Source: Parafrankia discariae
GTDB lineage: Bacteria; Actinomycetota; Actinomycetes; Frankiales; Frankiaceae
Direction: 5' to 3'
Assembly (NCBI RefSeq): GCF_000373365.1
Contig: NZ_KB891103.1
Location: 57,474 to 121,473, forward strand
DNA: 64,000 nt
Shown piece by piece: positions 28,831-37,611 of this stretch (position 1 is the first letter of the stretch; each line of letters opens with the position of its first letter). The notes under the pieces are model-generated. The model was given only the letters and a program-made list of their open reading frames with translations. It was not told where the DNA came from and made no database searches. The position numbers were made by a program, and so were the translations under genes.

Positions 28831-28984
28831 ACAGGCCGCCGTACGTCAAAGCATGTCCGCTCCGGGCACCCTTCCGAATCTGCTGGTCAACCGTGCCGCT
28901 ACATCCACCACGGCATTCGAAGATCACCTACGGAAGCCTTCCCAGGCAATTGAATTCTTTACTCTCCGTATGCAGAGCGAGAAA

Positions 28985-28996
28985 CCGTGATCACGG
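28985..28996. promoter_or_regulatory. 12-base palindrome ccgtgatcacgg
   Basis: A perfect palindrome 362 bases before the ligase start. It is the contracted form of the split repeat at 28798-28830. The core with three more bases (cgtgatcacggaa) recurs at 38262, ahead of the recombinase. Confidence 0.5.
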
Positions 28997-29357
28997 AAGG
29001 AACAGTTCCACCCGTAAGGGTCCGGTCGGCGGAACGTGGTGGCGGCTTCTTGATGATGCTAGACTTCCCGCACCGACCATGGCCGCTATTTGCGCGCAAA
29101 CAGATAAACCTTCTCGTCCACGTGCTCCTCTATGGTCTTCCGCTGGCCTGAATCCCCCTGGACACGCATTTCTTCGTTAGTCGATCGACGACAGAAGGAT
29201 TCATGATCTCATGTCAGAGATTTCTTTTGTTCCCGGCGATGGAGTCGGACTTCGACACCGGAGCCAAAGACCTGGACCGGAGCCAGAGAATTTCAGGCCC
29301 GCCGACCACCGCAATCCCTTCGACTCTCCCCTCTGCGGTAAGGAGCAGTGACCAGTC

Positions 29358-31049
29358 GTGGTCTATCTGATCGAGGCGATCGAACGGGCCACGAAGGAAT
29401 CTGGAACGATCACTTTTCTCGCCGGCGACGGGGAGCAGCGGTACAGCTGGGCCCGGCTGTACGATGACGCCCGCCGCCTCGCCGGCCGGCTTCGCGACCA
29501 TGGCCTCGGCCCCGGCCGGCCGCTGGTCGTCCTCGCTCTGACATCCCCAGCCGCGATCACCGCCGCTCTCGCGGGCTGGCTGGCCGGCACCAGCGTCACC
29601 TTCGCACCCACCCCCGCGCGGACCATGACCCCGGCCGGCTACACGGAGGCGACCCGTCGACGCCTTCGCGCCCTCGGTGAGCCGGTGGTCCTGGTCGGCG
29701 CCCCCTGGACCTCGGTGCTCGACGACCTCGACGGTGACGGTCGCGTCATGCTCCCTCTCGATCAGGTGTTACACGCTGCGCTGAACACTCCCACGCGCTC
29801 CTGGGAACCGCCGGCGGTAGCCGAATGGGATCCGGCGATCCTGCAGATGACCAGCGGTACCACCGACAGTCCGAAGATTGTCCGGATCAGCCACGCCAAC
29901 GTCGCCGCGAACGTCGAAGCGATCAATATCGCCACCGGCCACGACCCGACTCATGGCCGGATGTTGTCCTGGCTGCCGCTGTCCCACGACATGGGCCTCA
30001 TCGGCAGCTTCGTGTTGCCGCTGTCGTGCGGCCGCTGCGACGTCGTGCTGTCCAGTCCCGTCGACTATCTCGCCCATCCCGCCAGCTGGATGGAACAGAT
30101 CTCCCGGTATCGCGCCACTTCCACCGTCGGCCCGAACTCCGCCTACGCCCTCGCTGCCAAGCTCCTGGCCACCGGCCCGGCCCTCGATCTGTCCTCCCTG
30201 CGGTGTGCGCTGTCCGGTGGGGAGTCCGTCGACCCCGATCTGATGGCCGCGTTCACCACTGCCGCCGCCCGCCACGGTTTCAACCCGGGCGCCGCCGTAC
30301 CCGCTTACGGCATGGCCGAAGCCACCGTCGCAGTCACCCTCTCACCCCTGGGACGTGGCCTCTGCTGCGACACCGTCGACGCCGAACAGCTCGATCAGCG
30401 GGGGCACGCCGTGCCCGTCACGAGACCCGCGGTCACGTCGGTCGACGTCGCCGCGGACACGAATGGAGACGGGCCCAGGGTCAGGCGGATGCCGCTGCTG
30501 GGACCGCCGGTCGCCGGCCTCGAGCTGCGCATCGTCGACCCGGACAGCGGGCAACGTCTTCCCGACCGACGGGTTGGTGAAGTCCAGATCCGCGGCACTT
30601 CGGTCACCAGCGGCTACCATGACGACCCCCTGCTCACCCGTGAGCTGTTCACTCCGGACGGATGGCTGCGCACCGGGGACCTCGGTTACCTCGCCGACGG
30701 GGAACTGGTCATCACCGGCCGGGCCAAGGACGTCATCATCCTCGCCGGCCGCAACATCTACCCCGACGAGGTCGAACGCGCCGCCGCCCGCGCACCGGGC
30801 GTCCGTGCCGGCAACGCTGTCGCCTTCGCCTACCACCGCCCCGGCCCGCTCGGCGGTGAAGGACTGGCCGTCGCCGTCGAAACCCGCTCAGACGACCACG
30901 CCGAGATACGCACCGCGGTCATCAGGCAGATCCACGAAACGGTCGGCGTCAAACCCCACACCGTCGTCGTGCTTCGACCCGGCAGTATCCCGAAGACCCC
31001 GTCGGGAAAGCTCCAGCGCGCCGAAGCCGCCCGCAGGTTCACCCCGTGA
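29358..31049 (+). CDS. Fatty acyl-AMP ligase-like adenylating enzyme
   Basis: 563 residues from GTG 29358 (AAGGAG lies 12 bases upstream, rather far). Adenylate-forming fold: MTSGTTDSPKIVRISHAN, LPLSHDMGLIG, AYGMAEATVAVT, GWLRTGDLGYL, ITGRAKDVIILAGRNIYPDE, and the C-terminal catalytic Lys in PKTPSGKLQR. The SHDMGLIG and YGMAEATV wording is that of fatty acyl-AMP ligases (FAAL), which activate a fatty acid and pass it to a carrier protein. No carrier domain is fused to it, but the third gene of this operon has one. Followed with a 4-base GTGA overlap by the NTF2-like gene. Confidence 0.9.
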   Translation: MVYLIEAIERATKESGTITFLAGDGEQRYSWARLYDDARRLAGRLRDHGLGPGRPLVVLALTSPAAITAALAGWLAGTSVTFAPTPARTMTPAGYTEATRRRLRALGEPVVLVGAPWTSVLDDLDGDGRVMLPLDQVLHAALNTPTRSWEPPAVAEWDPAILQMTSGTTDSPKIVRISHANVAANVEAINIATGHDPTHGRMLSWLPLSHDMGLIGSFVLPLSCGRCDVVLSSPVDYLAHPASWMEQISRYRATSTVGPNSAYALAAKLLATGPALDLSSLRCALSGGESVDPDLMAAFTTAAARHGFNPGAAVPAYGMAEATVAVTLSPLGRGLCCDTVDAEQLDQRGHAVPVTRPAVTSVDVAADTNGDGPRVRRMPLLGPPVAGLELRIVDPDSGQRLPDRRVGEVQIRGTSVTSGYHDDPLLTRELFTPDGWLRTGDLGYLADGELVITGRAKDVIILAGRNIYPDEVERAAARAPGVRAGNAVAFAYHRPGPLGGEGLAVAVETRSDDHAEIRTAVIRQIHETVGVKPHTVVVLRPGSIPKTPSGKLQRAEAARRFTP

Positions 31050-31540
31050 CTGATTCGCAAAACGATCAGCCTGTCGATCAGACAACCGCCCAACCGGCGA
31101 GCGCTCAGGAGATCGAACAGGTCACCAGGCTCGTGACCACTCTCCTCAGCGCCTGGGCCGAACCCGACCCCGCCCGGAAGACCACCCTTCTCGACAGCTG
31201 TTGCACGCCCGATATCGCCTACGCCAACCCGCTGTCCGCCGCGCGCGGAACGGAAGCGGTCGCGGAACTACTGACCGCCATCAACGCCCAGTTCCCCGGA
31301 ATCACTCCCCGCCGCACCAGCGGAATCGATCTCCACCACAACCACGGCCTCTTCACCTGGGCCATGCTCGACGACACTCGCCGCGCCCTCCTGACCGGCC
31401 TCGACATCATCACCCTGACCCCCGACAACACCCGCATCTCCACCGTCACCGCCTTCTTCGCGGAAACTCCCCCCGCTACCACCACCTATATTTACGGGTC
31501 GACGGAACCTCAGTCGATGGCGACCGACCGGTCGCGTTGA
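31046..31540 (+). CDS. NTF2/SnoaL-like protein
   Basis: 164 residues from GTG 31046, overlapping the ligase stop by four bases. After about 25 polar residues the pattern fits a cone-shaped alpha+beta barrel: VTRLVTTLLSAWAEPD helix, CTPDIAYANPLSAARG, VAELLTAINAQFPG and strands LFTWAMLDD and DIITLTPDNTRISTV. Such folds serve as small enzymes (isomerases, cyclases) or binding proteins in biosynthetic clusters. No catalytic residues can be assigned with confidence. Confidence 0.8.
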   Translation: MTDSQNDQPVDQTTAQPASAQEIEQVTRLVTTLLSAWAEPDPARKTTLLDSCCTPDIAYANPLSAARGTEAVAELLTAINAQFPGITPRRTSGIDLHHNHGLFTWAMLDDTRRALLTGLDIITLTPDNTRISTVTAFFAETPPATTTYIYGSTEPQSMATDRSR

Positions 31541-31638
31541 CAGCAGAATCCGGACGGCCGGACGCGGTCCTGACGAGAAGCGCTTCTCTCGACCTGCCCC
31601 GGCCACACCCTGCCTACGTGCATGCGAAATGGAGCACG

Positions 31639-32613
31639 ATGGTTCCCACCAGCTCGGCACCATCCCCATACAGTGGCCCGCAGATGACCGGTTCCGAGAC
31701 GGGGGATCCAGACCAGCAGCACGATGCCGACCTGGCCACGTTCCTCACGGCCTTGCTTGCCGACCCATCCGTGCAAGCCACACCAGATGCACGCCTACAC
31801 GAGGATCTCGGCCTCGATTCACTGCAAAAGCTCGAGATGCTCGCATGGATAGCGACACGCGGTGTTTCCGTCAGCGCCGAGCAGAGCGCCAGGCTCCATA
31901 CTGTGGCCCAGGTCACCGAACTCCTCGCCACGGCTTCCCGCCACCTCGATGAGTCGGGACCCAACGCCGCGGGCACGCTGCCACGGCAACCACGGGCCGT
32001 GAACCAGCCGCCTCCGCTCACGTTCATCGCCAACGGTCTGGCTCTCCGCCCGCTCGAGGCAGAACACGTCCCGTTCCTTTACTACCTCGCGACGTCCGAG
32101 CTGACCGGTTTCCGCTGGCGGTTCCGGGGTGCTGTTCCCTCTGTCGAGACGTTCCAGACGGCGCTGACCCAGGGCGTCATGACGCAGTTCGTCGTGGTGC
32201 TGGAGGACAGCGGCGAGCCGGTCGGCGAGGTCGTGGCCTACAACGCCGACCATCCCAACGGGACGGCATACGTCGCCGCCGTCTTCCGTCCGGATCTGAT
32301 GCACACCGGCCTGCCGGTCAGCGCTTTCCTCCTCTTCCTCCGTTATCTGTTTCAGGTGTGGAACTTCCGCAAGGTCTATCTGGAGATGCCCTCGTACAAC
32401 TTCGAACTGATCGCGAGCGGCACCGGACGCTGGTTTGACATCGAGGGCCGACTACGCGACTTCACCTACTACGCCGGCCGGTTCTGGGACGAGTACCTGC
32501 TCGCGATCTGCCGGCACCACATCGATGATCTACCCACAGGTTCGCCTCCCGCGGCGACGCACCGGCCAGCGGCCAGCGGCCCTGACCACAACGCGACACC
32601 GGTGGCCCGCTGA
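31639..32613 (+). CDS. Acyl carrier domain fused to GNAT acyltransferase
   Basis: 324 residues from ATG 31639, four bases after GGAG; the ATG at 31684 has no ribosome site. Residues about 28-90 form a carrier domain with phosphopantetheine site HEDLGLDSLQKLEML (Ser61). Residues about 110-285 form a GNAT N-acyltransferase of RimJ/RimL type (LALRPLEAEHVPFLYYLA, VVVLEDSGEPVGEVVAYNADH, HTGLPVSAFLLFLRYLFQVWNFRKVYLEMP). The tail is disordered. A carrier and its acyltransferase in one chain suggests the ligase loads an acyl chain on Ser61 and the GNAT domain moves it to an amine. That order of events is inferred. A 98-base gap separates it from the NTF2-like gene. Confidence 0.87.
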   Translation: MVPTSSAPSPYSGPQMTGSETGDPDQQHDADLATFLTALLADPSVQATPDARLHEDLGLDSLQKLEMLAWIATRGVSVSAEQSARLHTVAQVTELLATASRHLDESGPNAAGTLPRQPRAVNQPPPLTFIANGLALRPLEAEHVPFLYYLATSELTGFRWRFRGAVPSVETFQTALTQGVMTQFVVVLEDSGEPVGEVVAYNADHPNGTAYVAAVFRPDLMHTGLPVSAFLLFLRYLFQVWNFRKVYLEMPSYNFELIASGTGRWFDIEGRLRDFTYYAGRFWDEYLLAICRHHIDDLPTGSPPAATHRPAASGPDHNATPVAR

Positions 32614-32784
32614 CGCCGGGCCCGCCTGGCCACGCCCGACGCACCGGTGCGGTGAACCGATCTGCCACGCCGATCCGATAGACCGGCATGACCCCGAACA
32701 GCGCGAGTGCCCACAGGCCGCGGTCCGTGGGTACCCCCGCCGCGCTGACGCGGACACAGGAGCCGCCCGGGTTCCACGAACAGC

Positions 32785-33351
32785 ATGCGGCATGGGGAGG
32801 TGGACGAGACGGGCGAGCCGACGGATGCCGTCCTGCTGCGCGCAGTCGCGGACCACGACCGGCAGGCCTTCGAGGCGCTCTATCGTCGGCACGCGGCCTG
32901 GCTTGCCGTGCGCCTGCGCTATCGGTGCGCGGACGAGGCGCTTGTGGATGACATCGTGCAGGAGACCTTCCTCAGCGTCTGGCGCGGTTCGGCGCGCTTC
33001 CGGGCCGAGGAGGCGGGAGGAGTACCCGGTTGGCTCTGGCGGATCGCCTCCCGCCGCCTCATCGACGCGCTGCGTGGCCACGGGGCCCGCGCCCGGCTCG
33101 TCCAGGCACTAGGCCGGAGCCCCGATCGCGACCAGCCCTCCGCTGAAGAACTCGTCCTCGCCGGTGTCGAGCACGGTGATCTGGCGGGCGCGCTGGCCCG
33201 GTTGTCACCGGAGCTGCGAGCCGTCCTGCAGGCGACCGTTCTGGACGGGCTGAGCACGCGGGAGGCCTCGACCCTGCTCGGTATTCCGGTCGGGACGGTC
33301 AAGACGAGGGCCATGCGGGCGCGTCGGCAGCTTCGCGAAGAACTGACATGA
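32785..33351 (+). CDS. ECF-type RNA polymerase sigma factor
   Basis: 188 residues. Region 2 at about 15-85 (FEALYRRHAAWLAVRLRYR, VDDIVQETFLSVWRGS, WLWRIASRRLIDALR) and region 4 at about 130-185 (LARLSPELRAVLQATVLDGLSTREASTLLGIPVGTVKTRAMRARRQL, of which the last part is the promoter -35 helix-turn-helix). No extra domain is attached. It is the first gene of a five-gene block with its anti-sigma factor; autoregulation is likely. No good ribosome site is visible before ATG 32785, so GTG 32800 remains possible. Confidence 0.92.
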   Translation: MRHGEVDETGEPTDAVLLRAVADHDRQAFEALYRRHAAWLAVRLRYRCADEALVDDIVQETFLSVWRGSARFRAEEAGGVPGWLWRIASRRLIDALRGHGARARLVQALGRSPDRDQPSAEELVLAGVEHGDLAGALARLSPELRAVLQATVLDGLSTREASTLLGIPVGTVKTRAMRARRQLREELT

Positions 33352-33426
33352 GCCCCAGGGCTGGCGTTCCGGCAGCCGTCGCCACACCGGACGCTGCGAC
33401 TCAGGCGAGTCGGGGAGGGGATGACC

Positions 33427-34284
33427 ATGACTGGCTGGCACAGCCAGGACAGCGAGCTCGAGCGGTACTCGGCGGGTGCCCTCGCGCCACCACGGCTCTG
33501 GTCGGTCGAGATGCACCTGGCCGCCTGCCCGGACTGCCGGGCGGCAGTGACCGCACGGCTGGCGCAAACTACGCCGGCGCTGGTCGACGACGGGTGGGCA
33601 CGCCTCGACGCCGAACTGGACGCCCCCCGGCCGGGCCGGGTCGAACGGATGCTGCTGTGGGCCGGGCTCCCCGACCACACCACCCGTCTGCTCGCCGCCA
33701 CTCCCGTGCTGCGCCGTTCCTGGCTGCTGGCGATGGCGGTGACACTGCTGTTCGCGGTCACCGCCGGGCACCTGTCCGGCACCGATCCAGGGTTGCCGTT
33801 GCTCGTCCTCGCCCCGCTCCTACCGATCGTCGGGGTCGCCGCCTCGTTCGGCCCCCGGGTCGACCCGACCCACGAGATCGCTCTGGTGGCTCCGCTGCAC
33901 GGCTTCCGCCTCCTGCTGTTGCGGACCGGGGCGGTGCTCACGGCGACCAGCGCGCTGAGCCTGCTGGGCGGGCTGGCGCTGTCGGAGTTCAGTCTGCGTC
34001 CGCTTGGCTGGCTGGTACCGGCGCTCACGCTGACGGTTCTCAGCCTCGTGCTGGTGCCCCGGCTCGGTCCGGTCGGCGCGCCGACCGTGGTCGGGCTCGG
34101 GTGGCTGACCGTGGTCGTGCTCGCCACCCAGACCTCCGCGGGCACACCCGCCCCGTTCACCGCCACCGGTCAGGCGCTCGGCGCCGCGCTCGGCGCCGCC
34201 GGTGTCGCCGTCCTGCTCGCCTTCCGAAACAACTACGACGCGGCCTGGCCACCCCACCATCCGATTCCCAGGGGGAACTCATGA
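33427..34284 (+). CDS. Zinc-finger anti-sigma factor with membrane domain
   Basis: 285 residues from the second ATG (33427), which is better spaced from GGGGAGGGG than the first at 33421. The N-terminus is a zf-HC2 domain with His30, Cys34 and Cys37 (HLAACPDCR), known to bind and silence ECF sigma factors, sometimes redox-sensitively. From about residue 97 six hydrophobic segments follow (LLAMAVTLLFAVTAG, LLVLAPLLPIVGVAAS, LLLRTGAVLTATSALSLLGG, LVPALTLTVLSLVLVP, GLGWLTVVVLAT, LGAALGAAGVAVLLAF). It would hold the sigma factor at the membrane. The stop overlaps the ABC ATPase start by four bases. Confidence 0.88.
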   Translation: MTGWHSQDSELERYSAGALAPPRLWSVEMHLAACPDCRAAVTARLAQTTPALVDDGWARLDAELDAPRPGRVERMLLWAGLPDHTTRLLAATPVLRRSWLLAMAVTLLFAVTAGHLSGTDPGLPLLVLAPLLPIVGVAASFGPRVDPTHEIALVAPLHGFRLLLLRTGAVLTATSALSLLGGLALSEFSLRPLGWLVPALTLTVLSLVLVPRLGPVGAPTVVGLGWLTVVVLATQTSAGTPAPFTATGQALGAALGAAGVAVLLAFRNNYDAAWPPHHPIPRGNS

Positions 34285-35204
34285 CAGCCGCCCTGCCGAC
34301 GACACCCACGGTGTCGGTCGCCGGAGTGACCATGGGATACCGACGCAGGGTCGCCCTCGACGACGTCAGCTTCGTCCTGCGGGACGGCGTGACCGGGCTG
34401 CTCGGTCCGAACGGCGCCGGCAAGTCGACGTTGCTGCGCATCCTGGCGACGGCGACCCCACCGGACCGCGGCGGTCTGAGCGTTCTCGGGGCCGACCCGA
34501 GCACCAACCGCGGCCGGCTGGCCGTCCGGCGTCAGCTCGGCTACCTGCCGCAGGATCCGGGATTCCATCCGAACTTCACGGTGTTCGCCTTCGTCGACTA
34601 CGTGGCCATCCTCAAGGAGATGACAGACCGCCGGGCCCGGCACGCCGAGGTGCGGCGCGTCATCTCGCTGGTAGGTCTGGACGACCGGCGGGGCAGCCGT
34701 ATCAAGGGCCTCTCCGGCGGGATGCGCCAACGGGTCGCGTTGGCGGCGGCGCTGGTCGGCGACCCGCGGCTGCTCCTGCTCGACGAGCCGACGGTCGGCC
34801 TGGACCCCGAGCAGCGGTTGCGGTTCCGGGAACTGGTCGGCGAACTCGGCACGGGCCGGACGGTGTTGCTGTCCACCCACCTCACCGAGGACGTGATGAC
34901 CGTCTGCCAGCGGGTGATCGTGCTCGACCGCGGCACCGTCCGCTTCGGCGGTACTCCGGTCGAACTCGCGGCGCTGGCCAGGGGCCGGGTGTGGAGCAGT
35001 ACCGACCGGGCGGCGGGCGCCCTTGCCGGCTGGCGGACAGCCACCGGCGGCTTCCGCAACATCGGGGATCCACCCGAGGGAGCCGATCTGCTGGAGCCCA
35101 CCGTCGAGGACGGTTACCTCATGCTGCTCGACAGCGCCGGTCACTCGGACCGAGCCGGTTCCGCCGGTCGCACGACCGGCGTCCACTCCGGGTGGACGGC
35201 ATGA
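34281..35204 (+). CDS. ABC transporter ATP-binding protein
   Basis: 307 residues. All ATPase motifs are intact: Walker A LLGPNGAGKSTLL, Q-loop LGYLPQDPGF, signature LSGGMRQRV, Walker B LLLLDEPTVGLD, switch His in LLSTHLTEDV. The C-terminal 90 residues are a CcmA-like extension (RVWSSTDRAAGALAGWRT). Four-base overlaps at both ends couple it to the anti-sigma and permease genes. It energises the export or sensing complex formed with the next two membrane proteins. Confidence 0.93.
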   Translation: MTAALPTTPTVSVAGVTMGYRRRVALDDVSFVLRDGVTGLLGPNGAGKSTLLRILATATPPDRGGLSVLGADPSTNRGRLAVRRQLGYLPQDPGFHPNFTVFAFVDYVAILKEMTDRRARHAEVRRVISLVGLDDRRGSRIKGLSGGMRQRVALAAALVGDPRLLLLDEPTVGLDPEQRLRFRELVGELGTGRTVLLSTHLTEDVMTVCQRVIVLDRGTVRFGGTPVELAALARGRVWSSTDRAAGALAGWRTATGGFRNIGDPPEGADLLEPTVEDGYLMLLDSAGHSDRAGSAGRTTGVHSGWTA

Positions 35205-36895
35205 TCGAGCCCTCCGCGATCGCCGACAGGACCGGTGGCCGACCGGCTGGCGGGTCACAAGGTCAGCCGACCCCCGGGTCCGGGGCAACCGACGTGGCCC
35301 CCGCCGATGCGACCGCGCGGCCACCCCGCCCACGTGGGGCCCTGGCCCGGGCCGGCACGGCCCTGTGTGTCGTGGAGGCGGCGCGGCTGCTGCGCCACCC
35401 CGCCGTGTGGGTCGGGGTCCTGCTCGCCGTGCTCCCCTGGCTGTACGAGTGGGTCGCCGGCGACAGCGACGCCGGTCCGCCCGTGCTGCATGACGCCGAC
35501 CGGGCGACCCAGGCGAACCTGCTCGTGCTCGGCGCGGGCGCGCTGGTCGCGAGCCACCTGGCGGTACTCAGATCCCACCGCCACGACACCGAGCGGCTCT
35601 ACCGGGTACTCCCGCTGCCGCGCTCGGTCAGGGCCGCCGCGCACCTGGGTGCCGCGCTCCCCCTCGGTGTGCTCGGCTCGGTGCTCGTCGCCGCCCGGAT
35701 GATCGGGCTGGCCGGCGTACCGGACGCCGCCGGCCGACCAGACCCGGCCGAGCTCGCCGCCGGGCCGATACTGGTCGTGCTGCTGGCCGCCGTGGGGGTA
35801 CTGCTCGGGTACCTGGCACCACGGGCCGTCGCGGCGGGGCCGTTGGCGGTGCTCGTCCTCGCCACCGGCAGCTACGCCCTCTGGAGCAGCACGTCCCGAC
35901 TCCGCTGGCTCGGGCCGTACGCCGCCGAGCACCTGATCACGCCGCTCCCCGCGAACCTGCTGGGACGACCGGCCGGCGCGCACCTGGCCTACCTGGGTGG
36001 TGTCACCGTCCTCATCGGTGCGTTGACACTCGTTCTGGCCGGTGCCGTCCGCGTCGCGGCGCCCGCCGCAGCCGTCGCCGGCGCGCTTGTGGTCGTGACC
36101 GCCCTCATCCAGATCAGGCCCGTCGACGCCGAGTTGACCGCACGGCGGGTCGCGGCCACCGAACGTCCCGCGTCCCTGCAGACCTGCGAGCGACGGAACG
36201 TGGTCACGCTGTGCGCCTTCCCGGACTTCGTCCCCTGGACCGCGGTCTGGGACGAGGTCGTCCAGGGCGTGCTGCGCGCCGTTCCCGCGGATCGGCGCGC
36301 GGCGCTGCCGCCGCTGGTGGTGCGCCAGCGCGTCCCGGCCACAGACGCGCTCAGCGGCGGCAGGGAGCTGCCGATGCCGCCGGTGGCAGCCTGGCACGAC
36401 GACGACCTGCGGGCCGGGCGGCCCGACCCGGTGGATGTCGGCACCTCGTGGTCACCACCGTCGGGCATCCTGGAGTTCGCCGCCGGCTTCGCCCAGCGGG
36501 TGGTCAGCGAGACCGACGGGGACGGCCCGGCTGGCGACGGTCCCGGCGCGGGAACCGGCCCGGTGGGCGGCACCGTCAGGCTCTGCGGAGCCCGTGGGGT
36601 CGTCGTCGGCTGGCTCGCGGCACGAGCGACATCGCAGGCCACCGACGCGTACCGGTATGTGGTGAGCCACAGCTCCGGCGACCTCGTTCTGCGGGTGCCG
36701 GGATTCAGCGGCGGGCTACTCGTCGGTCGCGGGGCGGTATCGACGGTCTCCTCGCTGCTGGCCCTCCCGGCCGGCGAGGTCACTGACCGGTTGGCTGCCG
36801 GCTGGCCCGAACTGACCGCGCCGACGACGTCGACCGAACGGGCGGCAGCCCTGCTCGGCGTGGCCTCGCCGGCGGCGGACACCGGCGCATGCTGA
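35201..36895 (+). CDS. ABC transporter membrane protein with large soluble domain
   Basis: 564 residues. After a 45-residue polar start there are about six membrane helices to residue 310 (VWVGVLLAVLPWLYEWVAG, LLVLGAGALVASHLAVL, LGAALPLGVLGSVLVAA, ILVVLLAAVGVLLGYLAP, GGVTVLIGALTLVLAGA, AAVAGALVVVTALI), as in ABC-2 type permeases. The C-terminal 240 residues are soluble, with paired Cys at the start (QTCERRNVVTLCAF), and probably face outside. The family of the soluble part is not recognised. It overlaps the ATPase gene by four bases. Confidence 0.8.
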   Translation: MIEPSAIADRTGGRPAGGSQGQPTPGSGATDVAPADATARPPRPRGALARAGTALCVVEAARLLRHPAVWVGVLLAVLPWLYEWVAGDSDAGPPVLHDADRATQANLLVLGAGALVASHLAVLRSHRHDTERLYRVLPLPRSVRAAAHLGAALPLGVLGSVLVAARMIGLAGVPDAAGRPDPAELAAGPILVVLLAAVGVLLGYLAPRAVAAGPLAVLVLATGSYALWSSTSRLRWLGPYAAEHLITPLPANLLGRPAGAHLAYLGGVTVLIGALTLVLAGAVRVAAPAAAVAGALVVVTALIQIRPVDAELTARRVAATERPASLQTCERRNVVTLCAFPDFVPWTAVWDEVVQGVLRAVPADRRAALPPLVVRQRVPATDALSGGRELPMPPVAAWHDDDLRAGRPDPVDVGTSWSPPSGILEFAAGFAQRVVSETDGDGPAGDGPGAGTGPVGGTVRLCGARGVVVGWLAARATSQATDAYRYVVSHSSGDLVLRVPGFSGGLLVGRGAVSTVSSLLALPAGEVTDRLAAGWPELTAPTTSTERAAALLGVASPAADTGAC

Positions 36896-37599
36896 CCGTC
36901 GGGACGCGCAGCCCGTCCCGGCGGGGCGTCGACACCCGCCGGATCGCCGTCGCGTGGGCGCTGCTGGGGCCCACTCTCAGGGTGCTTCCCTGGGTACCGC
37001 TGATCGCGTGCATGGCGGTCGGGCTTGCCCTCGTCGGGGCACCCGCGGCGGCGTCGGTCGAGCTGGCGGCCACGGACACGCTGATGCTCGTGCGGCTCGC
37101 GGCGGTGACGGGCGCGATCGGCGTCGCGTTCGTCCTGACCGATCCCGCCCATCGGACGGTCGCCGCGCTGCCCACGCCGCGGCTGCTGCGCCATGCCGTG
37201 CGGGTGGCGGTGCCGCTGCCGGGGCTGGCAGCCTGGTGGTGCGCCGTGCTGGCGATCGCCACGGCGCACTCGCCCGAGCCGGCGCGGGCGGTGGTACGGC
37301 CGGGCGCCCTCACCCTCGAGCTGGGCGCGCTGGTCGCGGTCGCGGCAGCGGCCGGTGCTCTCGGAGTCCGGCTGGAAGCCGACGGGAATCCGGGCGTGAT
37401 CGCCGCGCCGTCGGTACTCGTACTGGTCGCCGCGGCCCGGGTGACCCCCGGAACCGCGGCGCTGTTCGTCAGCCCGGCCGACCCACGCTGGCACGACGGG
37501 CACGTGATCTGGACTGTGGTTCTCGTCGCCGGAGCGGTGCTGTTCCTGACCCTCGGCAACCAATCCGCCGGGCGGCCCGCCGCGGTCGGCGGGCGGTGA
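36889..37599 (+). CDS. Second membrane protein of the ABC operon
   Basis: 236 residues with about six hydrophobic segments (VPLIACMAVGLALVGAPAAA, LAAVTGAIGVAFVLTD, LPGLAAWWCAVLAIATAHS, LELGALVAVAAAAGALGVRL, IAAPSVLVLVAAARVTPG, VIWTVVLVAGAVLFLTLGN). It starts seven bases before the preceding stop, so it is coupled to the permease gene and is probably the other half of the membrane channel. No motif beyond hydrophobicity is recognised. Its stop is 12 bases from that of the convergent secreted protein. Confidence 0.78.
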   Translation: MLTVGTRSPSRRGVDTRRIAVAWALLGPTLRVLPWVPLIACMAVGLALVGAPAAASVELAATDTLMLVRLAAVTGAIGVAFVLTDPAHRTVAALPTPRLLRHAVRVAVPLPGLAAWWCAVLAIATAHSPEPARAVVRPGALTLELGALVAVAAAAGALGVRLEADGNPGVIAAPSVLVLVAAARVTPGTAALFVSPADPRWHDGHVIWTVVLVAGAVLFLTLGNQSAGRPAAVGGR

Positions 37600-37611
37600 C
37601 CGACGATCGCG

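Larger units (their letters stand above)
28397..29357. promoter_or_regulatory. 961-base divergent control region with palindromes
   Basis: Separates the fkbH operon (left) from the acyl-AMP ligase operon (right). It is clearly less GC-rich than flanking genes, notably 28540-28640 and 28920-29110. I found no gene with a ribosome site and recognisable product. It carries a 14-base palindrome, a 12-base palindrome and a matching split repeat, listed separately, and a direct repeat cgtaagggt at 28471 and 29013. A small tggca-aaa-tgcca hairpin lies at 28604-28616. Confidence 0.6.

Noticed and set aside
28824-29180. 118-residue open frame in the divergent control region
   Set aside because: Composition is unlike neighbouring proteins, no ribosome site, and it covers the palindromes. 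I treat it as chance in less GC-rich DNA.
25484-32613. Tetronate or polyketide gene cluster
   Set aside because: FkbH and ACP are present, but there is no ketosynthase, FabH-like enzyme or polyketide synthase module in the neighbourhood.
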